Of a stretch of 64,000 nucleotides of DNA, positions 54,417-64,000 are shown in pieces. The translations under genes were made by a program, and so were the position numbers. Within the stretch, counting starts at the first letter, position 1. Each line of letters starts with the position of its first letter. Under the pieces are notes generated by a model. It was given only the letters and a program-made list of their open reading frames with translations. It searched no databases and was not told the DNA's origin. This DNA comes from Kingdonia uniflora (lineage: Eukaryota; Streptophyta; Magnoliopsida; Ranunculales; Circaeasteraceae), in assembly GCA_014058105.1 (NCBI GenBank), contig JACGCM010000510.1:744001-808000 (forward strand), written 5' to 3'.

Positions 54417-57400
54417 ATGGATGAAGGTACATCTCTCTCTCTCTCTCTCTTTCACACACTCACAGAGACATACTCTTCATGGTTGTACATGTATATGAGT
54501 TATTTGATGAAATGCCGAAGTGCATGTGTTGATTCTCTCTCTCATTCTTCGTTGTTCAACGATTCTATCTGACTATGTGTAGTGTTAGTTTCTAATCATC
54601 TACTATTTCACTTTTTTACTGCGAATTGTAATACTTTACTCGAGGTTTTTGATGATTGAGGAAATTGGAGGAAATATGATTAGATTAGGTGAAATTGGGA
54701 GAAACTTTGTGTTGTTGTTGAGATGTACTAGTAAACCATGAAATGGTGGATTTCAAACGACCCAGAGATGAGTGATTTCACAGAGAGAGAGTTTGGTTTG
54801 GGAGAGAGAGAGAGAGGTGATGATGAAAAAGATGACGGACGGATGTACACTTATTTTTGTGACATATTTAGTTTTAAACAAAGCCTATTGTAAGACACTC
54901 CCTACGGTGCGCTTGATGAGTAGTGTGATATGATGCATTATATGTTTATGTAGATGGGGTGTTTACTATGGAAACCAGAAGAAATGTTAAATACCATGGA
55001 AACCATTTGTCTTTTAACCATGATGTGATTACTATGTACCATTTTATTGTTTGATTGTTGTTGTTAAAGCGGAACTCGAGATTGAGTAGTATTGTGGACA
55101 TTCTTAATGTTTGATAAAGTATTATTTGATGCTTACATAATTGGGTCTTTCTCATGTTTATGTTACTCCAGACTTCACGGATCAAAGTTCAGGTGATTCA
55201 GAAATGAGTGATTCTGATATCCCTGATAACGCGGAAAAAATATATGAAGAATTGAAGTCGGGTAAGTTCAAATGGAAGAATCCAAATGGGACATATAGAT
55301 GCCCCTTTTGTCCGGGGAGGAAGAAACAGGATTATCGTTTTAAAGATCTCCTTCAACATGCAACTGGTGCAAGTAAAGGTACCTCAAACAGAAAAACAAA
55401 AGATAAAGCGAATCACCTTGCTCTTTCAAAGTATTTGGAGAATGAGATGACTGATGTTTCAGCTAATAAACTCGCAATAGTTGTGGTAGAGCCTGTTATC
55501 AAACCCCCTGAGGAAGAAGAGCTGTATGTTTGGCCATGGACGGGCATCATTGAGAACCTTTTCGTGAAGCCAAATGATCGAAAATTGTCTTCAATGAAAA
55601 TAGAATTCTCAAAGTTTAGTCCTGTAGAGATTCACATGTTATGGAACGATAAAGAAGATAGTGGATTTGCTATGGTCGATTTCCACAAGGATTGGATTGG
55701 TTTCAAGGATGCAGTGGCTTTTGAACAGTCATTTACAGCTCGTCATCGCGGCAAAAAGGACTGGGATGAGCGGAAACAATACAGAGTCTCAAGTATGTAT
55801 GGTTGGGTTGCACGTGCAGATGATTATAATTCAAAAGGGCAAATCGGGGATTATCTTCGCAAGAAAGGAAAGTTAATGACCCTCTCCGATGTGGTGCAAG
55901 AAGCTAAGAAGAAAGAACAGCAAATTGTTACCAATTTAACCTACGAACTTGGTGATAGAAATAAGGATCTAGATGATTGGAAGACCAAGTATAATGAAAC
56001 AAGCAGGTTGTTAGATACTGTTATGCAGGAGAAGAATTCACTACACCATGCCCATAATGAAGGTATTCACTATCCATGTGTATCAATATATATATGCACT
56101 GTCTCTATTTTTTGTACACAAATGGTAGTTTTAATACACTGTATTCACAATCCTTGAATGTTTATCAGAAATGAGGATTTTGCGTCATACGGCAGCTGAG
56201 AATACTCTTAGGATTTTCAATGAGAACGAAAAGCTAAAGTCCAATTTAGAGTACCAGAGAAGAGAACTTGAGAGGCGGTCCAACGAACTGAACAAGCACG
56301 AAGCCCTGACCGAACGTGAAAGAAGGATACTCGACGAGGAAAAGAACAAGGTCATTCTATGTCAACTTCTGAATTTTATTTGAAATTTGCTGCGATGATG
56401 TTATTTTGAAAATGTATTATCTGTTATCCTACAAATAAGTTAATTACCTCTATTTCTTTCTTATTATTTAATTTTTTGCGCTTATGTAATATATGGTTTG
56501 AAAAAATATGTGTCAACGAAAGAGAACTGTCAATTTCTCATGCACAAGCAGCTAAAGAAAAATTATTCGACTTTTAAGTTATTAAGTAATTCTCGATAAC
56601 ATTCATTAGCAAGAAAAAAAAGGTCCCTCTTAAGCAACTTATACTTAACCCCACATTACCTTGAAGATCTTAGAGAGAGTACTACCTTTAAGATTCAATT
56701 GACGGAGTTCAAGAATCTGAATTTGTTGACGATGCAAGGGTTTCAATTTCAGTATACAGGTAAGAAAATAAAATTTCCTTCAAGAACTTTGTTATGCACC
56801 ACACTTAAAAGGACTTAAGCAAGCGGACCGGCGATAAACACATTTTGCTACGATATGATTATGGTCATAGTCCTGATAATTGTCCTTAAATTAACACTTA
56901 GGGTATAAATAGAAGTAACATTAAGCGAGCTTATACTGACTTCATTTTTCAGTTTAAATTTACTTGAACAAGTAATATTTCATAATTATTTCATGGAGAG
57001 GAACTTTTAGTATTAAGGCAACTGCTTTACAATTTATGAAGACGTTTAACCCAATATTTTCGTTGTACTGAAGATTGTCTGCGCAGATGCTAATGGTGAT
57101 ATTATTTACTGCTGTCCTCACAGAACGTCGTCAAGAAAAATTCCCTTCACTTGGCGTCGATGGAGCAGAGAAAGGCGGACGAGAATGTTTTGAGGTTGGT
57201 TGAAGAGCAAAAGGTGTGCCACTTAATATTAGGCTTTCGCCAAACATTGTGCTTTAAAGATGCTAATGAACAATTTCCTCTTTGTATTCTACCTGAAGAA
57301 ATCATTTTTCATTTCATTTTCTCATTTAATTAATTTTAATTTGCTTTGGGTCGGCAAATATACAGAGGGAGAAGGAGGCTGCTCTGAATAAAATACTTAC

Positions 57401-58742
57401 TTTAGAGAAGGAACTTGATGCTAAACAGAAGTTGGAACTGGAAATCACCCAGTTGAAGGGGAAGATGAAGGTGATGAATCACATTGAAGGGAAAGATGAT
57501 AATGGAGTTCAGCACAAAATGAAAGAGATGCAGGAAGAATTGGAAGAAAAAGAGGATGAAATGGGTGATATGCAATCTATGAATACAACTCTTACTGTTA
57601 AAGAGCGGCAGATGAATGACGAACTACAAAAAGCTCGCAAAGCATTAATTCAAGTATGGGTTTTGTTTTCCTTTGGGCTATTTTAAATAAGCTTGGATCC
57701 AAGTAGTTTTAGATCACTAAATATTTCATGTTGTGCATGTTTGTCATTCCTATATGTATAATATTCATGTGTATGAACTTAAAACTCGCTAACCGAGGAC
57801 TTATTTTTATTGCTAGGGTTTGACTAATATGTTTGGTGGCCGCACTTTGGGAATCAAAAAATTGGGAGAGATTGATAGCAAACCATTTCAGAATGCATAC
57901 CTGCGAAAGTTCACACCTAAACTAGCATTAATCAAATCTAAGGCAACATATTCCTTGTGGGAATCCCATATCAAGAATCCGGAATGGCATCCATTTAAAA
58001 TAGTGGTTGAAGCTGGGAAATCAAAAGTATGTATTTACCATCCACCTCTCATTTTTTTTAAATATAGATGTAGTACTGTGTTGGTTACTGACATATAATG
58101 CTTTGTGTAGAGTGATAAAGGTTTTCATCTGAAAAACAAAAAACAAAAAACAAATATTATTGTAGTGTTCTTGGGAATTCAGAACTGATGTTTTACCCAT
58201 TTAACTGCCATAATTATAGTGTATTGTGAGAATGAAATTGTGGGGATTAGAATCAATTGTAAACCACAATATATTTTAGGCCATGATGGGTATTTGGTGA
58301 ACACTATCACGAGCAGTCGTGCAAAATCATAATTTTGTGGAAGGGCTTAATTCGTTAAAGAAAATCAGTTATGTGTGGAAAAACGAAATGTTGAGATCTG
58401 TTCCCAATTATATTATTCGTGGTTATTGCTTGAGTTAATTAAGACGATGTGTTATTTCTCACTTCTGCTAACTTAGGAACACATCAAGAGATTGACTGAT
58501 TTGGTTTGCAGGAAATAATCGATGAAGAAGATGAAAAATTGAAGCATTTGAAGGAGGACAAAGAGCTTGGGAGCGAGGTTTATGTGGCTATCAAAACAGC
58601 ATTATTGGAGATAAATGAGTACAATGCTAGTGGCCGATATCCAGTACCAGAGCTGTGGAATTTCAAAGACGGGAGAAAAGCCACATTGAAGGAAGTGATC
58701 AGCTATATCTTGAAGCAATTGAAGATAAAATACCAGACATAG
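54417..58742 (+). CDS. IDN2/FDM-family RNA-directed DNA methylation protein, copy 2
   Basis: Seven exons: 54417-54426, 55172-56062, 56169-56350, 57124-57213, 57366-57653, 57817-58026, 58512-58742. All junctions are GT-AG and in phase, giving 633 residues (Arabidopsis IDN2 is about 650). The protein has zf-XS (about 27-70; CPFC at 47-50, His66), an XS domain (about 120-233; LYVWPWTGIIENLFV, SGFAMVDFHKDWIGFKDA), a long coiled coil (about 240-490) and an XH domain (about 500-633; LGIKKLGEIDSKPFQNAYL, EEDEKLKHLKED, YPVPELWNFKDGRKATLKEV). XS binds RNA with 5' overhangs; coil and XH mediate pairing with IDN2/IDP partners. The family acts in Pol V-dependent DNA methylation. No lesion seen. The 10-bp first exon is inferred from phase and could be replaced by the internal ATG at 55204. 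IDN2 versus FDM1-5 cannot be decided by eye. Confidence 0.94.
54428..54452. repeat. (CT)n run at the start of intron 1, copy 2
   Basis: About nine CT units directly after the first donor site, with GA-rich runs at 54780-54816 later in the intron. Pyrimidine runs near plant transcription starts are common; the function here is unknown. Confidence 0.85.
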
Positions 58743-60784
58743 ATAGAAGGATTGCATTCTAATTGCTTTTGTGCAGATTCTGAAGCTAGTAAATAACATA
58801 TTGTGTTTGAATTGTGGTACGTTGCTCAGTATGAGTCTTTGTGCCATAGAGTACCTCAGTGAACTGTGCTTGTTTTGCACCGGCAAGGTCAAGCAGACAT
58901 TAAGCCTGAAGGCTGTGTTGACAGGCTTTACTCAATGATAAACATTTAAAAATATTGTCATATTATTTCACAATTCTTCTCTAAAAATCATATTTTCTTT
59001 AACTATAGAATGTGTATTGTTGTTCTTTCTGAAACAATGAACTAATTAAGCTCTTTTTTTCCTATGAGAGGGGGACAAGTTCTCTTTTATGAGAAAGACG
59101 GGGTAATTTCGCGTCATCATTTTTCTGAATTACATTATTTGGACTATCGTGTGGCGTTTTTTCTCCCTTTTTCTGGTTGATGAGGCCGAGCTGTTGTTGA
59201 ACGGCCCATTCTTACACAGAATTTTCAGCTAGAGGAAGCCACTCCCTGTTTTTGATGTATGACCAAGCTTCTTCTTTTTTCTTAGAAAGGTCAGTTTTCG
59301 TAAAAGCACTGTATTAATGTTTTTCCTGTGAACATTGAGTTTCCTAACGTTGTTTAGCAAGACTGGTCCAGTTTTTTTGTATGAAAATTGCCTTAACATC
59401 CGACGCTTCGACGTAGTAACTCATTGCACTGTCATTTTTCCTTTAAGCAATAGCTGCAGTGTCTATTACTGTGAAGCAGGTGGATTAAATGGAACTGCAT
59501 AATGATATTTCATTGGCTTTTAAACATAACTAAATCAAAGTATAATTCTGATATTCTTAATCTAATCAAGCGGCTCTTGCATATGTATCAGTCAGCTAGA
59601 CTGATAGATAAAGAATTTGGAGATGCTCTGATGAAAACTGCCCTTCCAGTTGGCTTTTTGTTTACGTATCTCTTTGTAAACAATGGATTCTTTTTTGAAA
59701 CGTAAAAACATAAACGATACTCAATTCTGAGCTGAGATTCATATTATAACTTAATATGTATTTTAATTTATTTTATTGGTATATTGTAACTTAATAGACA
59801 CCATGACCTTTTGAGTAGAATAGTATCACAGGGAGTGACTTCAGGAGTATACTTGAGTAGTGCCCGATAGTTGTACCCGGGAGGTTGGCCCAAGATAGAA
59901 TACGCTCACATTGTAGATCACCATTCTAATTGACACCGAGCCCTTTTAAAGTGAAAATACACATTTCTTTGGTCAAGGATAAGTGTGGACAGTATCAAAA
60001 CAATATCTGATGAAGGCTGAAACTCGTCTAAACCAAACTTCCGGAACAAAACTTAAAGCCGAGAAAGACTGATAACTCTCATATAAATTTATAAACGGGT
60101 AACATAATTGCTACAGAGACTATACTTTACATTACAAGACAGCAGTAACCTGGAAATACTCGCAAGACTGCTTAGTGCTTCATGGAAAAAACGGGATGGT
60201 TGCATCTCTTCGGTTCATTCTAATTTCGGGTATTTACATATAGCTTCCCGTCTTTGGTACCAGTATCCAACTCACTAAAGCTATGCCTTCACTGTGATCC
60301 AAAAAGGAGGGGGTTATCTCTCTCTCCCCCTTTATTTTTTATTTATTTTGTGTTTGTAGATAACATCTTCTCTCTAATGCTCGAAGACGTCATTACCGAA
60401 ATAATTAGAACAGCAATTTTCTGACGGGATCGTCATAAGCAGTGCAACGTCCAACTTTCTCCAACTTTCAGGTGATACTCGACTTACAACTCTGCCACAC
60501 GTCCATTAAGTTAAAGAATACAAAGCTAGAATAAACGTTAGGCTGTCCTGCGTGACTTATTGCAAGATTTGAATGAAAGAAGGTATGTACATGTTGCTGC
60601 AAGCCCGCAATTAAGCAAGGGTCAACATGCAAAGTCACACGACTCTCCACAACCTGAGTACAAAAAAATTGGTATGCTTTTTTATATGCTACAATAGTGC
60701 ATGATTCAATATAGTGTCGAAATTTATGAAAGAGAGAGTAATCTTACTTATAATGAATTGTTATAAGAATGCTGCAAATGTGTG
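58743..60784. other. Intergenic, convergent 3' ends of IDN2-like copy 2 and RPOT
   Basis: The first 250 bp will include the copy 2 3' UTR, and the last 300 bp the RPOT 3' UTR (minus strand). The two genes point towards each other. No supported ORF lies between them: frames at 59502-59705 and 60468-60650 are short and unrecognised. Text such as AGTTGTACCCGGGAGGTTGG near 59871 suggests older insertions but could not be assigned. Confidence 0.5.
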
Positions 60785-61330
60785 TTAGTGGAAGAAATAG
60801 GGTGACTCCAAAACTTCTTTTAAATCGAAGTCCCCCCGCTTCGGCAAGGGAGGGAAATGCATTTTGGGAAAAGATTTCTGGAAGCTCCCCAACAACTGCA
60901 CAAAAGTATAACTAGTTAAGTACATGAAAATTTTAGTAAGCATTGTAAAGTCATGCATGGTATTTAACAGGTAGAAATTATTAGAATGCTTTTATTATCT
61001 TAAGATTTTGGCTAGAAGAATTTACATCCTCTAGTATCGGTCTTTCGTAGAGTTCAACGAACTTCTCCCGAAGTATTCTATTCATTTCTTCAACATCACA
61101 TGCATGTGTCCAATATGAATCATGAACTCCTGTAATCATAGATACGCGGAATAATGAGATGAGTAACTGATTGATAAGGTTGAAAAAAAAATGAAAAAAA
61201 ACAAACTTGCTAAACCTGCAAAGGTTAGGCCCGCTTTCTTGCAAGCAATTGCAGTCATCATCATATGGGACCCATCTAGGGAGTGAACAAAATTTGGTGG
61301 AAAAGCTGATCTTTGTCGCCTAACCATAAC
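60785..61330 (-). CDS. Phage-type organellar RNA polymerase (RPOT), last three exons
   Basis: Minus-strand exons 61216-61330, 61026-61129 and 60785-60895 join in phase with GT-AG junctions. Together they encode [86 protein letters not shown] and LESPYFFH before TAA. This is the fingers/palm end of single-subunit, T7-like RNA polymerases. HDSYWTH contains the invariant catalytic Asp (T7 HDSFGT), and plant RPOT proteins end ESPYFFN; here the last residue is His. Plant RPOTs transcribe mitochondrial and/or plastid genes. The 109 codons seen are open. The upstream 85-90 percent is not in the window: an LTR element occupies the sequence from 61646 onwards. It is either a gene with a large intron or a truncated copy. 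Confidence 0.9.
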
Positions 61331-61645
61331 CTACATTGTCAATAAGCAGCATGGTTAAAATCTTACAACAAAGAAATCTCTCTACACTTCAAAAAGTGAA
61401 AAATAACACTTTTCTCACTTCTCTTGCAAGAGAAGAAAGGAAGAAAGACGGTGTGCCTACTTTTTTTTTAGTTTCCCGCACACTGATGCACATGCCAGTC
61501 ATAAGAGAAAAACATGATGGAATTCATGATATAGGAGCCTTGTAACGTTAAGATTCATATTGAGTGAGAAATTGCCCCTACATATGCTTGTATTTGCAGG
61601 GGTCACCAAGATGTGAACCCAAGTTTAAGTCTTGAAAGTTGATAA
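61331..61645 (-). other. RPOT intron sequence up to the LTR element
   Basis: On the minus strand, GACAATGTAG forms the acceptor directly before the exon at 61330. No further RPOT exon is visible in this 315-bp stretch. A plus-strand 69-codon frame at 61336-61545 is basic and unrecognised, and probably accidental. Confidence 0.55.
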
Positions 61646-62015
61646 TGTTAAAAACTACGCGGAAGCAACGATCTAATTCATAATTAAACTAACATAAAAC
61701 TCGCATTTGAATTAAACTCACTTAATTGCTTAAAAATAAAGGTCAAAAACCTTGGGTTTATGAGTTTTACCCCAAACTCTAAATAACTCTCTAGAGCTAA
61801 GCCTTTCTCTCACTAAAACCAACATTGAAAATAAACTAAGCTTAGGCTCTCTTTTATAGGAGATGAGACTTAGCACAAAATATCACCCTAATAAGACTCC
61901 TAATAAGAATTACTAAATAGAATAAAACATAATTACTAAAATAGGGAGTGGCTGTGTGACATGTGTGGAAACGACCCGACGTGTGTGCGTGGAAACGACT
62001 ACATGACCTATAAAC
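61646..62015 (-). repeat. 3' LTR of the terminal LTR element
   Basis: Matches the sequence from 63732 over at least 270 bp (shared CTAATTCATAATTAAACTAA-like, CTCGCATTTGAATTAAACTC, CTTAATTGCTTAAAAAT and TTTTACCCCAAACTCTA blocks). The outer end at 61646 has the CA terminus on the minus strand. The inner end is set by the purine tract and is uncertain by about 20 bp. Confidence 0.8.
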
Positions 62016-63715
62016 TCTCCCCGTCTTTGAAAAATTCGTCCACGAATTTCGAAGACAAAAGGAGTAACCCTGAGCATACGACAGCTGCAAATTCTTCCAA
62101 GGTATTTTCCGTACCCATTTTGTTTGCTTGTAAATAAAGAAACTATTGTTTTGCCAAAACTACCGTACTTGACTTCATCGAGAGGTCCCAAAAACTGTTT
62201 AAAATCTTGACTTGAACAGTCTTCAAACCCTTGCAAAAACGGATCACTAAACTCTGAATTACTTACCTCTTCTGGAGATTCATCAAGGTCGGAGGTTTAT
62301 CCCAATCAATCTTTGGAGAGTGGTTGCGAAAGTCAGCCCGTATTGGGTTCCCCATACTCTCTTGGACCTTGGATGCCCCTCCTAGCTTTTTTACACTTTG
62401 TAACATGTATGGTATAACCTCGTTTTACTAAAGACATGCATGTTCTTGTGTCGACCGTGTCGTGTACTTTGTGGTATGCTCATAGGTGTGCCATGCAAGT
62501 CACATATGACTCCACTGCCCAATGGCATGCCTATTGGTGTGCCTCATGTTGTGCCATTGAACTGCCTCGTGCCTCGTGCCTCGTATTATGCCAAGCACGT
62601 GGGCGAAACCCATCTCTTCCCCGACTCCATCTTCGTATTTTGCGGCAACTGTGGTGGCGTATCTCCCCGTTTTGGTGACCCCACATCTTGGTTATCCAAA
62701 GCTTCGAACGGAGGTTCTAATGACTCCATTGACACTGTTTCGAATCAAACACGTCGTAATTCCCTCTTATTCGATATCATGCAGAAAACCTAGCTTTGGT
62801 TTGTCGTTTTCCAGCATCTGAACGACTAGAAAATACTCCCCAATGTTTTGAAACTCTAATTCGACAACTCCATTGATCGGAGTTGTCAAAAACCTCTTTG
62901 ATTTGAGAATCGACAAACTTGTCGATCTTGGTGAAACCCACGATTTCACAATCGTTAATAACTTCTTCCTCAAGCCCATAATTTTGATCGTCGCAGCCAA
63001 ACAAATCGGCGCAGCCCTACTCCTCAATTTGTCGGACTCTGGGTATTGGTTTTGGGGTGATGTTAGTATTCTTCGGTTGTACTTCATAATGATCGGAATC
63101 GTCAATCGGGTGAACTTCTCGCATCAAGGTCGTGACCCCACCGTGGGACTTTGATCGAGAACTTTTCAACACGTCTTCATCTTCCCCACCTACAACATCA
63201 ATCACACGGTAACCCTCTCGCTCTGTCGTCTCCTTGTAGTAATTCATCTTCAAGCCTACTACATTGAATCTCATCGAATCCTCCGTCACAACACCCTCCT
63301 CAATCTCCAGCGCGTCTTCGCCTACCTCACCCACGAAATCAGTCGCACAGGGAACCTCTCTCTCCGTCAGTACATCATGGTAGTTAACCTTCAAGTCTTC
63401 TATATCGATTTCAACACCTACACTCGTCTGAAACCTATCTTTTTTGACATTAGAGTTCACAAGCATCTGAAACGCCTCCCTTGTCAGATATCTTTTTAAA
63501 CATGAAAACATTTGCGATTCATGACAATTCGGAATCCATACTTCATTGGCTTCTCTCCATAGAAGTACGCCTTCATCATTTTCTAATCTTTGTTATATCC
63601 AATTTTCCATGTAGTCTTTCCACCCGAACTTGTTCCATAATCCTTCTAAATCTTTTTGGCTTAACATCGATGTAGCAAACGGTGTAATAACAAAAAAATC
63701 CCAAAGAACGAACCT
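62016..63715 (-). pseudogene. Interior of the LTR element, unrecognised acidic ORF
   Basis: A 164-codon minus-strand frame (63017-63511) begins MFSCLKRYLTREAFQ and is acidic. It contains an internal duplication of about 45 residues: DLKVNYHDVLTEREV...VGEVGEDALE against GLKMNYYKETTEREG...VVGGEDEDVLK. Overlapping frames continue at 62767-63105. Near 62040 the strand reads FEIRGRIFQRRGE, like the ...LRTSSFQEGGND end of some Ty3/gypsy pols just before the purine tract. This hints that the interior derives from a Ty3/gypsy element by deletion. No protease, RT or integrase motif is present. Confidence 0.5.
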
Positions 63716-63716
63716 T

Positions 63717-63731
63717 GCTCTGATACTAATT
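63717..63731 (-). promoter_or_regulatory. tRNA-iMet primer binding site
   Basis: On the minus strand, TAGTATCAGAGC follows the LTR end (CA at 63732-63733) after an AAT spacer. It differs by one base from TGGTATCAGAGC, complementary to the 3' end of initiator methionine tRNA. Confidence 0.85.
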
Positions 63732-64000
63732 TGTTAAAAACTACACAGATTCAACGATCTAATTCACAATTAAACTAACCTAAAACTCGCATTTGAATTA
63801 AACTCACTTAATTGCTTAAAAATGAAGGCCAGAGACCTAGAGCTTATGAGTTTTACCCCAAACTCTACATAACTCTCTACGGCTAAGCATTTCTCTCACA
63901 AAAACCAACATTGAAAATGAACTAAGCTTAAGCTCTCTTTAATAGAAGAGACCTAGCACAACATAGAAAACCCTAATAAGACTCTTAATAAGAATTACTA
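63732..64000 (-). repeat. 5' LTR of the terminal LTR element, cut by the window edge
   Basis: Begins TGTTAAAAACTACACAG (plus strand) and follows the left LTR closely to the end of the window at AATAAGAATTACTA. The remainder and the insertion flank lie outside the window. Confidence 0.85.

Larger units (their letters stand above)
61646..64000 (-). mobile_element. LTR retroelement with little coding capacity, minus strand
   Basis: Two direct repeats, 61646 to about 61935 (and likely to about 62015) and 63732 to the window end, are about 85-90 percent alike by eye. Both start TGTTAAAAACTAC on the plus strand. Next to the right repeat, the minus strand reads AATTAGTATCAGAGC, one base from the TGGTATCAGAGC complement of tRNA-iMet. 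This is the primer site, so the right copy is the 5' LTR. A purine tract (GACGGGGAGAG, minus strand, about 62018-62028) precedes the left copy. The 1.7-kb interior has no recognised gag or pol. The right LTR is cut by the window edge. Confidence 0.85.

Noticed and set aside
59502..59705. 67-codon ORF between IDN2-like copy 2 and RPOT
   Set aside because: Short, no recognised motif, no splice context and AT-rich; not supported as a gene.

Overview
The window is nuclear DNA of a flowering plant, probably a eudicot. It is AT-rich, genes carry GT-AG introns, and most of it is plant-type transposable elements: SIRE-like Ty1/copia, Athila and Tat Ty3/gypsy, an L1 LINE, hAT, and PIF/Harbinger. Only three host loci are recognisable: two neighbouring genes of the IDN2/FDM family (RNA-directed DNA methylation factors) and the 3' end of a phage-type organellar RNA polymerase gene (RPOT). 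No viral, toxin, CRISPR or bacterial feature was seen.

Layout. 1-4792 is decayed non-coding and retroelement debris, with a short candidate LTR at 3832-4079. 4793-44033 is one SIRE-like copia element with related LTRs at both ends. Its gag is split after about 15 codons by a 28-kb nest (about 5932-34104). The nest holds, in order: a minus-strand LINE, a minus-strand Athila element, two plus-strand Tat fragments, and a minus-strand Tat element. That last element carries an opposite-strand, intron-containing coiled-coil gene and a 78-bp minisatellite. The copia gag-pol resumes at 34105, followed by a third ORF, a polypurine tract and the 3' LTR.

44096-46413 holds the last three exons of IDN2-like copy 1. 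It is a pseudogene: an exon-end deletion, a frameshift, and an 851-bp hAT element inside its last exon. 46661-53419 is a full-length 6.76-kb PIF/Harbinger element with TTA target duplications. Besides its Myb/SANT-like ORF and transposase it carries a plant mobile domain (PMD) gene, the most unusual cargo in the window. 54417-58742 is IDN2-like copy 2, seven exons with an open frame for 633 residues. 60785-61330 (minus) holds the last three RPOT exons. 61646 to the window end is a minus-strand LTR element with a tRNA-iMet-type primer site, lying where upstream RPOT exons would be expected.

How the parts relate: IDN2/FDM proteins act with Pol V transcripts and siRNAs to silence transposons. 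Here one copy of such a gene was destroyed beside and by transposons, while its neighbour kept an open frame. Nearly all retroelement ORFs carry stops or frameshifts, so the nest is old. Element boundaries are firm for hAT and Harbinger (termini plus target duplications), good for the SIRE LTR starts and the Tat-C 5' LTR, and uncertain for LINE, Athila and the plus-strand Tat fragments.
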